Part shown: piece by piece, positions 6,959 to 14,582 of the stretch
Layout of the letters: the number at the start of each line of letters is the position of its first letter
How positions within the stretch are numbered: position 1 is the first letter of the stretch
NCBI RefSeq assembly: GCF_006364715.1
Contig: NZ_CP040984.1
Span: forward strand, 434,001-498,000
DNA from: Candidatus Methylopumilus planktonicus
GTDB lineage: Bacteria > Pseudomonadota > Gammaproteobacteria > Burkholderiales > Methylophilaceae
Direction: 5' to 3'
Length of the DNA stretch: 64,000 nt
Translations under genes and position numbers: made by a program
The notes under the pieces: model-generated
Told to the model about the DNA's origin: nothing
The model's database searches: none
The model's input: the letters and a program-made list of their open reading frames with translations, nothing else

Positions 6959-6983
6959 AGCCCCAGCAATGGGGCTTTTTTTT
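6959..6983 (+). terminator. Intrinsic terminator upstream of the first zinc-finger gene
   Basis: AGCCCC-AGCAAT-GGGGCT forms a 6-bp stem followed by eight T. No plus-strand protein gene ends just before it, so it must terminate a short untranslated transcript, possibly a third member of the element family at 4837 and 7684. Confidence 0.7.
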
Positions 6984-7056
6984 CGTCTGTAATATTGCCT
7001 TCATATTGAGTATTTAATATAGCTGAACACTAGAAAATATAACAAAGGTTTAAGGT

Positions 7057-7245
7057 ATGAAGAAAAAAGGTTTTTATGATTATTTGAAACAACAAGCAGG
7101 CGAGGGAATTCACTATATATATTGCGCTCATTGTAAGGTCGATGCAGATTATATTGGCGACAGGCTAGAAAGACATTTACCTTCTTGCGAATATCGTATT
7201 AATAAACAAAAGACATTTGAAGAAAGTTACTCTTTTTCAGGGTAA
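7057..7245 (+). CDS. Mini zinc-finger protein (62 aa), paralogue of 7398
   Basis: 62 residues with a probable zinc site C-A-H-C ... L-E-R-H-L-P-S-C-E-Y-R (CxxC, then H-x4-C). The block L-E-R-H-L-P-S-C-E-Y-R is identical in the next gene at 7398. There is no signal peptide or membrane span, so it should be cytoplasmic. A GGTTTAAGGT ribosome site precedes the ATG. I do not recognise a named family; small CxxC/HxxxxC fingers usually bind nucleic acid or mediate protein contacts. Confidence 0.75.
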   Translation: MKKKGFYDYLKQQAGEGIHYIYCAHCKVDADYIGDRLERHLPSCEYRINKQKTFEESYSFSG

Positions 7246-7332
7246 ATTTTTGTCATAAAAGTTTTATATTAGTCGTGTTTAATACTCGTGAAGCTATCGG
7301 CTTCTCCTAAAAAATCTTTCTTTTATTATTAA

Positions 7333-7360
7333 TAACCCCTGCCAAAACATTAAGGGGTTA
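7333..7360 (+). promoter_or_regulatory. Leader hairpin before the second zinc-finger gene
   Basis: TAACCCCT and AGGGGTTA form an 8-bp stem with a 12-nt loop, 37 nt before the ATG at 7398. No T-run follows. A smaller GAAGC/GCTTC hairpin lies just upstream at 7290-7304. Confidence 0.5.
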
Positions 7361-7397
7361 TGCCTTTATTGAAGAGTTATTTTAATGGAGAATTTAA

Positions 7398-7580
7398 ATG
7401 AGCAATCCAATATCAAGTTCAAACATTCCTAATGCTAAATGTTCTTTTTGTGGCATTGATACTGAAATTAGTAATAAACTAGAGCGTCATCTGCCTAGTT
7501 GCGAATATAGAAAAAATACTGAGCATTATATTGAAAAGATTGACCCTCATTTTAATTTTCATAGTTGGACAGAAGACTAA
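7398..7580 (+). CDS. Mini zinc-finger protein (60 aa), paralogue of 7057
   Basis: 60 residues with the same finger as its neighbour: C-S-F-C-G-I ... L-E-R-H-L-P-S-C-E-Y-R. The N and C tails differ from the paralogue, so selection has kept the finger and not the ends. TGGAG lies eight bases before the ATG. The two genes are separated by 152 bp that contain two hairpins, so they are probably separately regulated. The function is unknown. Confidence 0.75.
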   Translation: MSNPISSSNIPNAKCSFCGIDTEISNKLERHLPSCEYRKNTEHYIEKIDPHFNFHSWTED

Positions 7581-7683
7581 TTCATTCTGCAATCAGTCAA
7601 AGAGATAAAAAATACTTTTTAGGCCAAAAAAACCCATTTAATGACATATGACGTTGAGAGTAGAATTGAGATGTATTTGATAG

Positions 7684-7776
7684 TTGACATAAATACTTCA
7701 TCTCAAGGTCACAATCAATAGTTATTCTAGATTCGTTCTCCAAAGAATATTTGCCCTCGTAAAGAGGGCTTTTTTT
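7684..7776 (+). ncRNA. Conserved 93-nt element ending in an intrinsic terminator (copy B)
   Basis: Gapless partner of 4837-4929: same length, same TTGACATAAATA start, same GTTCTCCAAAGAATA block, and the terminator GCCCTC-GTAAA-GAGGGC plus seven T. In this copy 118 nt separate the terminator from the HTH gene at 7895. That makes a stand-alone small RNA more likely than simple attenuation. Confidence 0.6.
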
Positions 7777-7894
7777 CCCAAAGATTATGTCTCTAAAACA
7801 TATATTACAAGGGGACGGTAGATCCAATAGTCCTTGTATTAACAAACTCCAATACCTAGGCCTATTTAAGTAAAGAATTTCTTCTAACCTTATT

Positions 7895-8281
7895 TTGGTG
7901 TTTGATATCGATAATTTTGAATATAACTTTGAGCTTCTTAAAAAGACGCGTGAAGATAAACAAATGAGCAAGCTCGAAATGGCTCATCAACTATGCTTAT
8001 CTGTAAATCAAATTGATTCCATTGAAGAGAATAGCTTTAGATACTTTCCGGCAGAATCTATAAAGTTCGCAGCAGTCAAAAAATATGTATTAGCACTTAA
8101 TTTGGATTTAGATCAGGTAATAATAAAAGAAGACGAGGTGGCTCCGCTTAATGCCCCCTCAACAGTTCCTTCATTACTCTCAAAAGAAAAAAATAAGATT
8201 AAAAAAGGCACTTACAGAAACAAAGCCAATGAATTAAGAAAAGCATGGCAAGACTTGTTGCGTAGATTGCTTAAAAATTAA
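7895..8281 (+). CDS. HTH protein, RodZ-N-terminal-like, with basic tail
   Basis: About 128 residues. The first ~75 align with the protein at 4943 (F-E-Y-N-F-E-L-L-K-K-T-R-E-D, I-E-E-N-S-F-R-Y-F-P-A-E-S-I-K, K-K-Y-V-L-A-L-N) and form the RodZ-type HTH. A Pro/Ser linker is followed by a strongly basic tail (K-N-K-I-K-K-G-T-Y-R-N-K). No ATG is available at the aligned start, so translation must begin at TTG 7895 or GTG 7898. It has no membrane segment. Element B lies upstream. Confidence 0.72.
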   Translation: MVFDIDNFEYNFELLKKTREDKQMSKLEMAHQLCLSVNQIDSIEENSFRYFPAESIKFAAVKKYVLALNLDLDQVIIKEDEVAPLNAPSTVPSLLSKEKNKIKKGTYRNKANELRKAWQDLLRRLLKN

Positions 8282-8345
8282 TCGAATGACAATTAGCTAT
8301 ATAAATCAAAGTGCTTATATGTTTATCAAAAATTAACACACAGAC

Positions 8346-8368
8346 TTATCCACAGATTTTGTGGATAC
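8346..8368. promoter_or_regulatory. Inverted pair of DnaA-box-like sites
   Basis: TTATCCACA (a perfect DnaA box) at 8346-8354 faces TGTGGATAC (one mismatch) at 8360-8368, with 5 bp between. The two also form a good hairpin. dnaA, dnaN and a cluster of further boxes are absent, so this is unlikely to be the chromosomal origin. A DnaA-titrating or DnaA-regulated site is possible. Confidence 0.5.
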
Positions 8369-8516
8369 ATTCATTCATACAAGTATTAATCCTTTGTCAT
8401 AATTCTAAAAAGCTTCTTAGCCCCGTAATCAAGCGTTCATAATTTCTTCTCTAAAACATCACAATTCATTACTAATATAGGTATTACTGATTAATTAACT
8501 TTAAAGGCTCCTACCT

Positions 8517-8909
8517 ATGACAACCCTTGCTGAAATACTAGTAAATTCCAAAAGAAAATTCTTTAACAACGTGATCCGTCAGGAATTAGATCATTTCCCA
8601 ATATCACCAAAGCTTATTCAGGAAATCGATGATGTATATACTCTTGATTTTTTAGAACCTAGCTTTAAGGATCTTGAGCGAATAAAAAAACCTACACCTT
8701 ATATGATTGTTGAGATGATGGAAGAGTGGGTAGCGGTATCTAATTTAGATGAGTATCTATATAACAACTATCCAAAAGACTGGTCAGCCATACAAGATAT
8801 TATTTTCTTTAACTTAAGAGATGAGTTATTGAATGCGCATCACACCTTCCATCAAGAAACAAAATTTGATGATGATTACGGATTAAATGAAATGGCTTTT
8901 TACTTCTAA
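8517..8909 (+). CDS. Hypothetical protein, first of a tandem paralogous pair
   Basis: 130 residues, all helical in appearance, acidic, with no signal or membrane segment. It is clearly related to the next gene: N-Y-P-K-D-W-S-A-I-Q-D-I-I here matches N-Y-S-D-D-W-V-A-I-H-D-V-I there, and N-L-R-D-E-L-L-N-A-H-H matches N-L-S-E-E-L-M-N-A-H-Y. The stop codon directly abuts the next start. I do not recognise the family, and no catalytic signature is obvious beyond the conserved D-W and N-A-H. The long leader contains the DnaA-like pair. Confidence 0.75.
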   Translation: MTTLAEILVNSKRKFFNNVIRQELDHFPISPKLIQEIDDVYTLDFLEPSFKDLERIKKPTPYMIVEMMEEWVAVSNLDEYLYNNYPKDWSAIQDIIFFNLRDELLNAHHTFHQETKFDDDYGLNEMAFYF

Positions 8910-9251
8910 GTGGAGTCTTTAGCCAAACTTCTTATCAAGCATAAAAATAAATACTTTATGCGAGAGTTAGAGAGCGAGTTATCTGAGTTCAAGGCTTCAA
9001 AGAAATTGATGAAAGAAATCGATGAAGCCTACTCAAAAGATTTGTTAGAAAAATGTTTTAGTGGACTTGAGCATAAGAAGCAATTCTCTCAAAAAAGTGC
9101 TGATCTTATGATTGAGCTTTGGTTTGATCTCTCAGGGTTTCAGAAATACATTCAAAAAAATTATAGTGATGATTGGGTAGCCATTCACGATGTTATTCAT
9201 CTTAATTTAAGTGAAGAGCTCATGAATGCGCATTATGATATTCATAATTAA
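8910..9251 (+). CDS. Hypothetical protein, second of a tandem paralogous pair
   Basis: 113 residues starting at GTG immediately after the TAA of the preceding paralogue (TAAGTG), so translation is probably coupled. It shares the helical layout, M-K-E-I-D-E-A-Y versus I-Q-E-I-D-D-V-Y, and the C-terminal D-W...N-A-H block. It lacks the acidic C-terminal extension of the first copy. The two may form a heterodimer. The function is unknown. Confidence 0.75.
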   Translation: MESLAKLLIKHKNKYFMRELESELSEFKASKKLMKEIDEAYSKDLLEKCFSGLEHKKQFSQKSADLMIELWFDLSGFQKYIQKNYSDDWVAIHDVIHLNLSEELMNAHYDIHN

Positions 9252-9289
9252 ATGAATTAAGTCATCTTGTTTTATTTTATAATGATTGA

Positions 9290-10144
9290 ATGGAATTACA
9301 GTTCTTAGATAGCATAGAAATACTAGCCCATCGCTTGGGTACTTCTATGTCTACACTCTTTAAGATCACAGCCATTATTGTGATCGCTCTTATTTTAACT
9401 AATCTTATTCGTCGTGCAATTAACTTGTTTAGTTCCGAGATAGCCAAGAACTCTTCAGGACGAGATGCTGCAACAAGGGTGAATACTTTAGGTAGAGTTT
9501 TTAGATATATCGCATCCGTTATCATTTACTTAATCGCTTTTATGCTGATCTTAAGTGAATTGAAGATTAATATTGCCCCCATTTTAGGTGCTGCGGGTAT
9601 TGTTGGTGTAGCGATTGGATTTGGAGCACAATCTTTAGTTAAAGACTATGTAGGCGGTTTATTTATTCTGATCGAAGATCAAATAAGACAAGGTGACACT
9701 ATAAAAGTCGAAGGCTATGAAGGTTCAGTTGAAGAAATTACACTCCGCTATGTAAGACTCAGGGATTACGATGGATTTGTGCACTTTATTCCTAATGGAC
9801 AAATTCGTATTGTCACCAATATGGGTCGAGATTTTTCATATGCAACATTTGATATTACGTTAGGTTATGAAGTTAATCTCGATAAAGTAATTAAGCTTAT
9901 GCAAGAGACAAGTCAAAAGTTAAGAAAATCTCTAGTCTATAAAACTTCAGTGCTGTCTGATATTGAGATTTCTGGTATAGATCGTCTGAATGAATCTAAT
10001 CTGGTAATTAAAGCAAGAATTAAGACACAAGCTATGGAACATTCAAACATTAAACGTGAATATTTGCGCTTGATGAAGCTGGCATTTCAAAAGGCAAAAA
10101 TTAAGCCGCCTTATTCCCAAATTGTCGTGCACCGACCAAGGTAA
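9290..10144 (+). CDS. mscS: Small-conductance mechanosensitive channel, MscS type
   Basis: 284 residues, a typical MscS subunit that opens under membrane tension during osmotic downshock. Three membrane helices span about residues 20-110. The pore-lining helix carries the glycine-rich signature A-A-G-I-V-G-V-A-I-G-F-G-A-Q, followed by the beta domain (D-Q-I-R-Q-G-D-T-I-K-V, F-I-P-N-G) and the alpha/beta vestibule. The length matches E. coli MscS (286). It stands alone, followed by a terminator at 10177-10207. Confidence 0.95.
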   Translation: MELQFLDSIEILAHRLGTSMSTLFKITAIIVIALILTNLIRRAINLFSSEIAKNSSGRDAATRVNTLGRVFRYIASVIIYLIAFMLILSELKINIAPILGAAGIVGVAIGFGAQSLVKDYVGGLFILIEDQIRQGDTIKVEGYEGSVEEITLRYVRLRDYDGFVHFIPNGQIRIVTNMGRDFSYATFDITLGYEVNLDKVIKLMQETSQKLRKSLVYKTSVLSDIEISGIDRLNESNLVIKARIKTQAMEHSNIKREYLRLMKLAFQKAKIKPPYSQIVVHRPR

Positions 10145-10176
10145 TTAAGGTCAAAAGTTTTGACACTTCAGTAAGT

Positions 10177-10207
10177 AAAAAGCCACATTTAACCGTGGCT
10201 TTTTTTA
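10177..10207 (+). terminator. Intrinsic terminator after mscS
   Basis: AGCCAC and GTGGCT, with an ATTTAACC loop between them, close a stem followed by seven T. An AGCCAC/GTGGCT stem recurs at 10281-10302 and 60417-60436, so this is a favoured terminator stem here. Confidence 0.85.
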
Positions 10208-10276
10208 TGTGTGGTGTGTTCTGCTGTAAAACATCCGGAATCCGGAGATTTGGAATAATTAAGTTTTAATTGCAAA

Positions 10277-10304
10277 TAAAAAAAGCCACTCAAAAGTGGC
10301 TTTA
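10277..10304 (-). terminator. Terminator of the two-repeat secreted protein gene
   Basis: AAAAAAAGCCACT-CAAA-AGTGGCTTT forms a stem with an A-run on the left, which reads as a T-run for the leftward gene ending at 10340. Confidence 0.7.
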
Positions 10305-10339
10305 ATAAGTAACTATTAAGTTATGAATTAAATTTAATA

Positions 10340-10597
10340 TTACTTACTTTCATATTCAGATCCAGGGTTAAAGCCACCATTGCCACCAATCAATAATGCA
10401 TCTGTAGGGTGAAATGGTTTAAAGTCAGGTTCTACTTCAACCTTATTTCCATATTCAGTGCCAGGATTAAAGCCACCATTACCACCAATCAATAATGCAT
10501 CTGTGGGATGAAAGGGTTTAAAACCTAAATCTTCTTCTGCGAAAAGAGGAACGCTCAAGAAAGAAAGTAAAAAAACAAAAGCTAATATTTTTTTCAT
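10340..10597 (-). CDS. Secreted small protein made of two near-identical 27-residue repeats
   Basis: 85 residues: a signal peptide (1-20, ending P-L-F-A) followed by two copies of a 27-residue unit with a period of 33. Each unit runs F-K-P-F-H-P-T-D-A-L-L-I-G-G-N-G-G-F-N-P-G then T/S-E-Y. The units differ at only three residues, while most DNA differences between them are synonymous, which points to selection on the protein. No cysteines are present. Gly/Asn/Pro-rich units with conserved His and Asp suggest a surface or metal-binding peptide. I do not recognise the family. It is a single-gene unit. Confidence 0.8.
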   Translation of the reverse strand: MKKILAFVFLLSFLSVPLFAEEDLGFKPFHPTDALLIGGNGGFNPGTEYGNKVEVEPDFKPFHPTDALLIGGNGGFNPGSEYESK

Positions 10598-10905
10598 AAT
10601 ACTTACTCCGGTAATTTAAACAAATCTAAATGTGCAAAATATTGAATATTTTTTGACCTTTAGAAAATAATCGTATGCCTGAGTTATCGAGATGTCAACA
10701 ATAAACAACAATTTGATTGAATATGTCTCTTTAGGAGCTTAAGGACGGGGATTTTGCCAGGGAAGCTATTTTGGTGGAGGAGAAAAAGAAGCGTGTAAGC
10801 AACACCATAAAAAACAAGTAAAATAATACCTATGAAACTCCATCTCAAATTACTCTCTTAAATTCACCACAAGTTAATATTTTTAAGAGCTTAAAAGGTG
10901 CAAAT
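10598..10905. other. 308-bp intergenic region, divergent promoters only
   Basis: This stretch separates the leftward secreted-repeat gene from the rightward SDR gene. I see no open frame with a ribosome site, no tRNA and no strong hairpin. It should hold both promoters, but I cannot point to convincing boxes. Confidence 0.5.
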
Positions 10906-11643
10906 ATGAAAAAAGCATTAATCACTGGTGCAACTGGTGGCTTAGCCCAATCATTGGCTGAAAACTTAACTAAAAATAACTGGCAGCTAGTTTTAGTGAG
11001 TAGAAATTCAAAAAAACTTCAAGAAATATACGGGGATAAGCACACTCAAATTATTGCCGACTGCTCAAGTTTCCAGGGAGTTAAACAAATATTTGATGAA
11101 ATTGCAGAAAGAAACATAATCTTAGATAGCTTAGCGCATTGTGTTGGCAATATCAGGCTTGGATCACTTCATAGAACGTCCGAAGCTGATTTCTTTGATT
11201 GCATATCAGTAAATTTATTTAGTGCATTATTCACATTGTCAGGTTTTGTAGATCATTTAAAAAAATCATCTACTCATGGGTCAGCAGTTTTTGTCTCATC
11301 AGCAGCTGCCAGCATAGGCATTTCCAATCACGAACTCATATCAGCAGCAAAGGGAGGGCTTGAGGCACTTGTAAGGAGCTCTGCTGCTTCATATGCTGCT
11401 TCAAATATTCGTATTAATGCAGTTTCCCCTGGAATTTTGGATACCCCCGCTTCAGCAAATCTTTTATCAAGTGATCTAATGAGAGAAATAGCTGCGAAAC
11501 AGTACCCAATTAAAGGTATTGGAAGTGTTGAAGAAGTTGCTGATTTAATGGCTTGGCTGTTATCTGAAAAAGCTCAAAGAGTCACAGGTCAAGTTTGGCC
11601 TATTGATGGTGGCTTTTCAAGTATAAGACCTTTAGTAAAATAG
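10906..11643 (+). CDS. Short-chain dehydrogenase/reductase family protein lacking the catalytic Tyr
   Basis: 245 residues with the SDR fold: N-terminal T-G-A-T-G-G-L-A for NAD(P) binding, a Ser-rich strand F-V-S-S-A-A-A (catalytic Ser), and V-S-P-G-I-L-D-T-P plus I-D-G-G-F at the C terminus. Where the family has Y-x-x-x-K, this protein reads I-S-A-A-K, so the Lys is kept and the Tyr is Ile. It may be a non-redox SDR, or may use another residue. The substrate cannot be inferred. It ends 55 bp before the convergent cryptochrome gene. Confidence 0.85.
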   Translation: MKKALITGATGGLAQSLAENLTKNNWQLVLVSRNSKKLQEIYGDKHTQIIADCSSFQGVKQIFDEIAERNIILDSLAHCVGNIRLGSLHRTSEADFFDCISVNLFSALFTLSGFVDHLKKSSTHGSAVFVSSAAASIGISNHELISAAKGGLEALVRSSAASYAASNIRINAVSPGILDTPASANLLSSDLMREIAAKQYPIKGIGSVEEVADLMAWLLSEKAQRVTGQVWPIDGGFSSIRPLVK

Positions 11644-11698
11644 TTTTTTAGCAGCATAACCTAAAAAAATCTAAGCAATTTGCCATAGAAACGCGCTA

Positions 11699-12979
11699 TC
11701 AGTTGAGCCACATTTTTTTATAGGTATTATTAGGGTCGTATTCAAGGTTCTGTTTTTTTGTGTTAAATTTTCTTCCTCCTCTTGGATCTGTTCCAAGCCC
11801 AGCAATATATAGCCAATTTCCTTGATTACTATATACGTCATAATCAATTAATTGAGACTCAAACCATAAGGCGCCTTTTCTCCAGTCACAACTAAGATCG
11901 TAAATTAAATAACTTGCTACGATTTGCCTCATTCTATTGGAAAGATAACCAGTAAATCTTAATTCTTTCATGCCAGCATCTATTAAATCATTTCCTGTTT
12001 CACCCTGAATCCACTTATTAAAATTTTCATCATTATGGTTTATCAAATTATTATTATTACTCAGGCCATTTTTAGAGTAGAGCTTTTTTCCAAATTTAAA
12101 ATGAATAAATCTAAAATAATCACGCCATAAGAGCTCAAACCATATCCAATATGAGCTTTCGTTTGCACCATGCTGATCTTCAAATTCTTTTATTCTGAAT
12201 GCAATATATCTTGCTGAAATCGAGCCTAAAGATAACCAGGGTGAAAATTTTGTTGAGAAATTTACTCCAAATAGTTGATTGCGTGTTTCCTTATATGTGT
12301 GTGGCAGTTTTTGTAGTAAATAATTTTCAAGATGAGCTAATGCATTTTTTTCCCCACCATGGAATTGATTCTCGAGGTAAGGAAAAGAAGCATGTTTATA
12401 TTTGAGACTTGTAGGAAAATTAGTATTTGAACTAAACTCAATATTTTTATCCGGTAAAGGTGGAAGCTTTTCTGGAAGTGGTGTTGGTGCTTTAACTATA
12501 ATTTTTTTCGATTCAATTAATTTTCTGAATTCTGTAAAAATATCTGGCATATTTTTTAAATCAAATGGAAGTTCATTTACTTCTATCATTGAAGACTGCC
12601 AAAACGTTTCAACAGGAATACCTAGGCTTCTAATTGATATTTCTTCATCTTGCTCTTCCGGACTGATAATTTTCTCGAAGATGATTTTAGTTGCACCAAT
12701 TACCTCTGATATTTTCTTAATTTGTTCACAAATATTGCCATGCACTTCAAGAAGATCTGAATTATGAGACTTAAGATTTTCTTTTAATTGATTTAATGCT
12801 TGCCGTAAAAAAGTTTGCCTATGAATACCAACTCTTTGGATATTCTTATAAATTGACTGATTATCTGGATGACAGAACAATGGTAGTAAAACATCACTTT
12901 CAAGAGAGGCTTTTAGAAAGGCTGTGTTATCGAATAAGCGTAAGTCATTCCTAAAACAGTAAATAGTAATATTTTTCAC
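11699..12979 (-). CDS. Cryptochrome-DASH family photolyase
   Basis: 426 residues with the photolyase-like N-terminal domain (C-F-R-N-D-L-R-L-F-D-N) and the FAD domain (F-E-L-L-W-R-D-Y-F-R-F, R-M-R-Q-I-V-A-S). The DASH signature is near the C terminus: N-Q-G-N-W-L-Y-I-A-G-L-G-T-D-P-R-G. DASH proteins use blue light to repair cyclobutane pyrimidine dimers, mainly in single-stranded or loop DNA, with FAD and a folate antenna. The length is typical of bacterial members. It is a single gene; a second, unrelated-type photolyase lies at 19472. Confidence 0.93.
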   Translation of the reverse strand: MKNITIYCFRNDLRLFDNTAFLKASLESDVLLPLFCHPDNQSIYKNIQRVGIHRQTFLRQALNQLKENLKSHNSDLLEVHGNICEQIKKISEVIGATKIIFEKIISPEEQDEEISIRSLGIPVETFWQSSMIEVNELPFDLKNMPDIFTEFRKLIESKKIIVKAPTPLPEKLPPLPDKNIEFSSNTNFPTSLKYKHASFPYLENQFHGGEKNALAHLENYLLQKLPHTYKETRNQLFGVNFSTKFSPWLSLGSISARYIAFRIKEFEDQHGANESSYWIWFELLWRDYFRFIHFKFGKKLYSKNGLSNNNNLINHNDENFNKWIQGETGNDLIDAGMKELRFTGYLSNRMRQIVASYLIYDLSCDWRKGALWFESQLIDYDVYSNQGNWLYIAGLGTDPRGGRKFNTKKQNLEYDPNNTYKKMWLN

Positions 12980-13143
12980 TTATTTTCTATCTTTTTTGTG
13001 GATTAATGCAAAAAAACGCATCAGAGTTAATGTTATTAATGTTACTAGATTTATAGGGTTTTAAGATAGTTTGAGAAGGTCAAAAGTAGCTAGGTTAAAA
13101 AACTGGTGTGGTAAAACCTTATCAATTCTATAAAATTAAGATT

Positions 13144-14451
13144 ATGAAAAAAATTATAAGTATTTTTTTATTGGGCATCCTCTTTGCTTGCCAAACAATA
13201 CCTTCTGCAGATTCGCCCGCTTTGAGTTTGGGTAAAGACCCTCAATTACCTGAACCAAGCTCATCAATTATCCCTACAGTAAATATTGCTAAAGCTTCGC
13301 AATGGCCAGAAGGTATCACGCCTAAAGTTAAAGAGAACTTTAGGATAAATCTTTATTCGAAGGAACTAACACATCCTCGCTGGCTATACGTTTTACCTAA
13401 CGGGGATGTTCTGGTTGCGCAAAGTAATAAACAATCCCCTAAAAAAACACAGGGTTTAAAAGATCTTATAGCTAGATACATTATGAAACGTGCTGGAGCA
13501 GGCAATGACAGCCCAGACAAAATTACAATACTTCGAGATGAAAATGACGATGGAGTTGCTGAATTAGCCAACGATTTTTTAACTAATTTACATTCACCCT
13601 TTGGTATGACGTTAATTGGTAATGATTTATATGTAGCTAATACTGATGCTGTTATGCGCTTTCATTATGAGATGGGCGATATAAAAATTGACACTAAAAA
13701 ACACCCCCCAGAAAAAATTGTAGATTTACCAGAGGGAGAGATTAATGCACATTGGACCAAAAACATTATTGCATCTCTGGATGGAACAAAGCTTTACGTA
13801 ACAGTTGGTTCAAATAGTAATATTGGTGAGCATGGGTTAGATCAAGAAAAAGATAGGGCAGTAATTATAGAAATTGATCTTAAAACAAAACAAAAAAGAA
13901 TTTATGCATCAGGTCTGAGAAATCCAAATGGTCTTGCATGGCAACCATCTTCAGATAAGTTATGGACAGTAGTTAATGAAAGAGATGAATTAGGTAATGA
14001 TTTAGTGCCTGACTATTTAACTTCCGTCAATGATGGCGATTTTTTTGGATGGCCATATGTCTATTTCAAAGACCGTAAAGACCCTCGCGTTAAAGGGTCT
14101 ATGCCAGATAAGTTAAAACCTCGTTCACCCGATTATGCATTAGGGGCTCATGTTGCAGCTTTAGGTTTAGTTTTTTCTAATACTTCACAATTTAAAGCAC
14201 CCTATGACAGTGGTGTGTTTATAAGCGAACATGGCTCATGGAATAGAAAGCCACGAAGTGGCTACAAAGTTGTTTTTATATCTTTTAAGAATAGTGAACC
14301 TCAAGGATTGCCGGTTGATATCGTCACTGATTTTGTAATCGAGGATGAAGCCTATGGAAGGCCAGTAGGTTTAGCTATTGATAAAAAAGGAAATCTTCTT
14401 ATTGCAGATGATGTGGGTAATCGCGTTTGGAGAATTTCTTCAAAAGAATAA
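13144..14451 (+). CDS. Lipoprotein of the PQQ-dependent sugar (sorbosone) dehydrogenase family
   Basis: About 435 residues. I take the ATG at 13144 and not the upstream in-frame start at 13108, because it begins a proper lipoprotein signal (M-K-K-I-I-S-I-F-L-L-G-I-L-F-A-C). The mature part is a six-bladed beta-propeller: H-P-R-W-L-Y-V-L-P-N-G-D-V-L-V-A, G-L-R-N-P-N-G-L-A-W, and F-I-S-E-H-G-S-W-N-R-K. These blocks are those of the L-sorbosone/glucose dehydrogenase (GSDH) family. It would sit on the periplasmic side of a membrane and oxidise a sugar or aldose with PQQ. The substrate is unknown. Confidence 0.87.
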   Translation: MKKIISIFLLGILFACQTIPSADSPALSLGKDPQLPEPSSSIIPTVNIAKASQWPEGITPKVKENFRINLYSKELTHPRWLYVLPNGDVLVAQSNKQSPKKTQGLKDLIARYIMKRAGAGNDSPDKITILRDENDDGVAELANDFLTNLHSPFGMTLIGNDLYVANTDAVMRFHYEMGDIKIDTKKHPPEKIVDLPEGEINAHWTKNIIASLDGTKLYVTVGSNSNIGEHGLDQEKDRAVIIEIDLKTKQKRIYASGLRNPNGLAWQPSSDKLWTVVNERDELGNDLVPDYLTSVNDGDFFGWPYVYFKDRKDPRVKGSMPDKLKPRSPDYALGAHVAALGLVFSNTSQFKAPYDSGVFISEHGSWNRKPRSGYKVVFISFKNSEPQGLPVDIVTDFVIEDEAYGRPVGLAIDKKGNLLIADDVGNRVWRISSKE

Positions 14452-14582
14452 GTAATTTAAGTATAAAACTTTTAGCATTACATGCAGTTCTGATGACATT
14501 CACTAATGATTTTTTGCTTGACAATAGCTAGTTTAAAAATACATGCTAACATCATATTTTTGAATTATAAGAAAATGGCTTT

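Noticed and set aside
6748..6969. Leftward 73-residue frame
   Set aside because: It covers the 27-bp repeat and half of a terminator, has no ribosome site, and no recognisable domain.
8346..8368. Chromosomal replication origin
   Set aside because: Only two boxes, no dnaA/dnaN/gyrB nearby, and no AT-rich 13-mer array.
13108..13143. Upstream start of the sugar dehydrogenase
   Set aside because: The extra residues would precede and spoil a clear lipoprotein signal that begins at the ATG at 13144.
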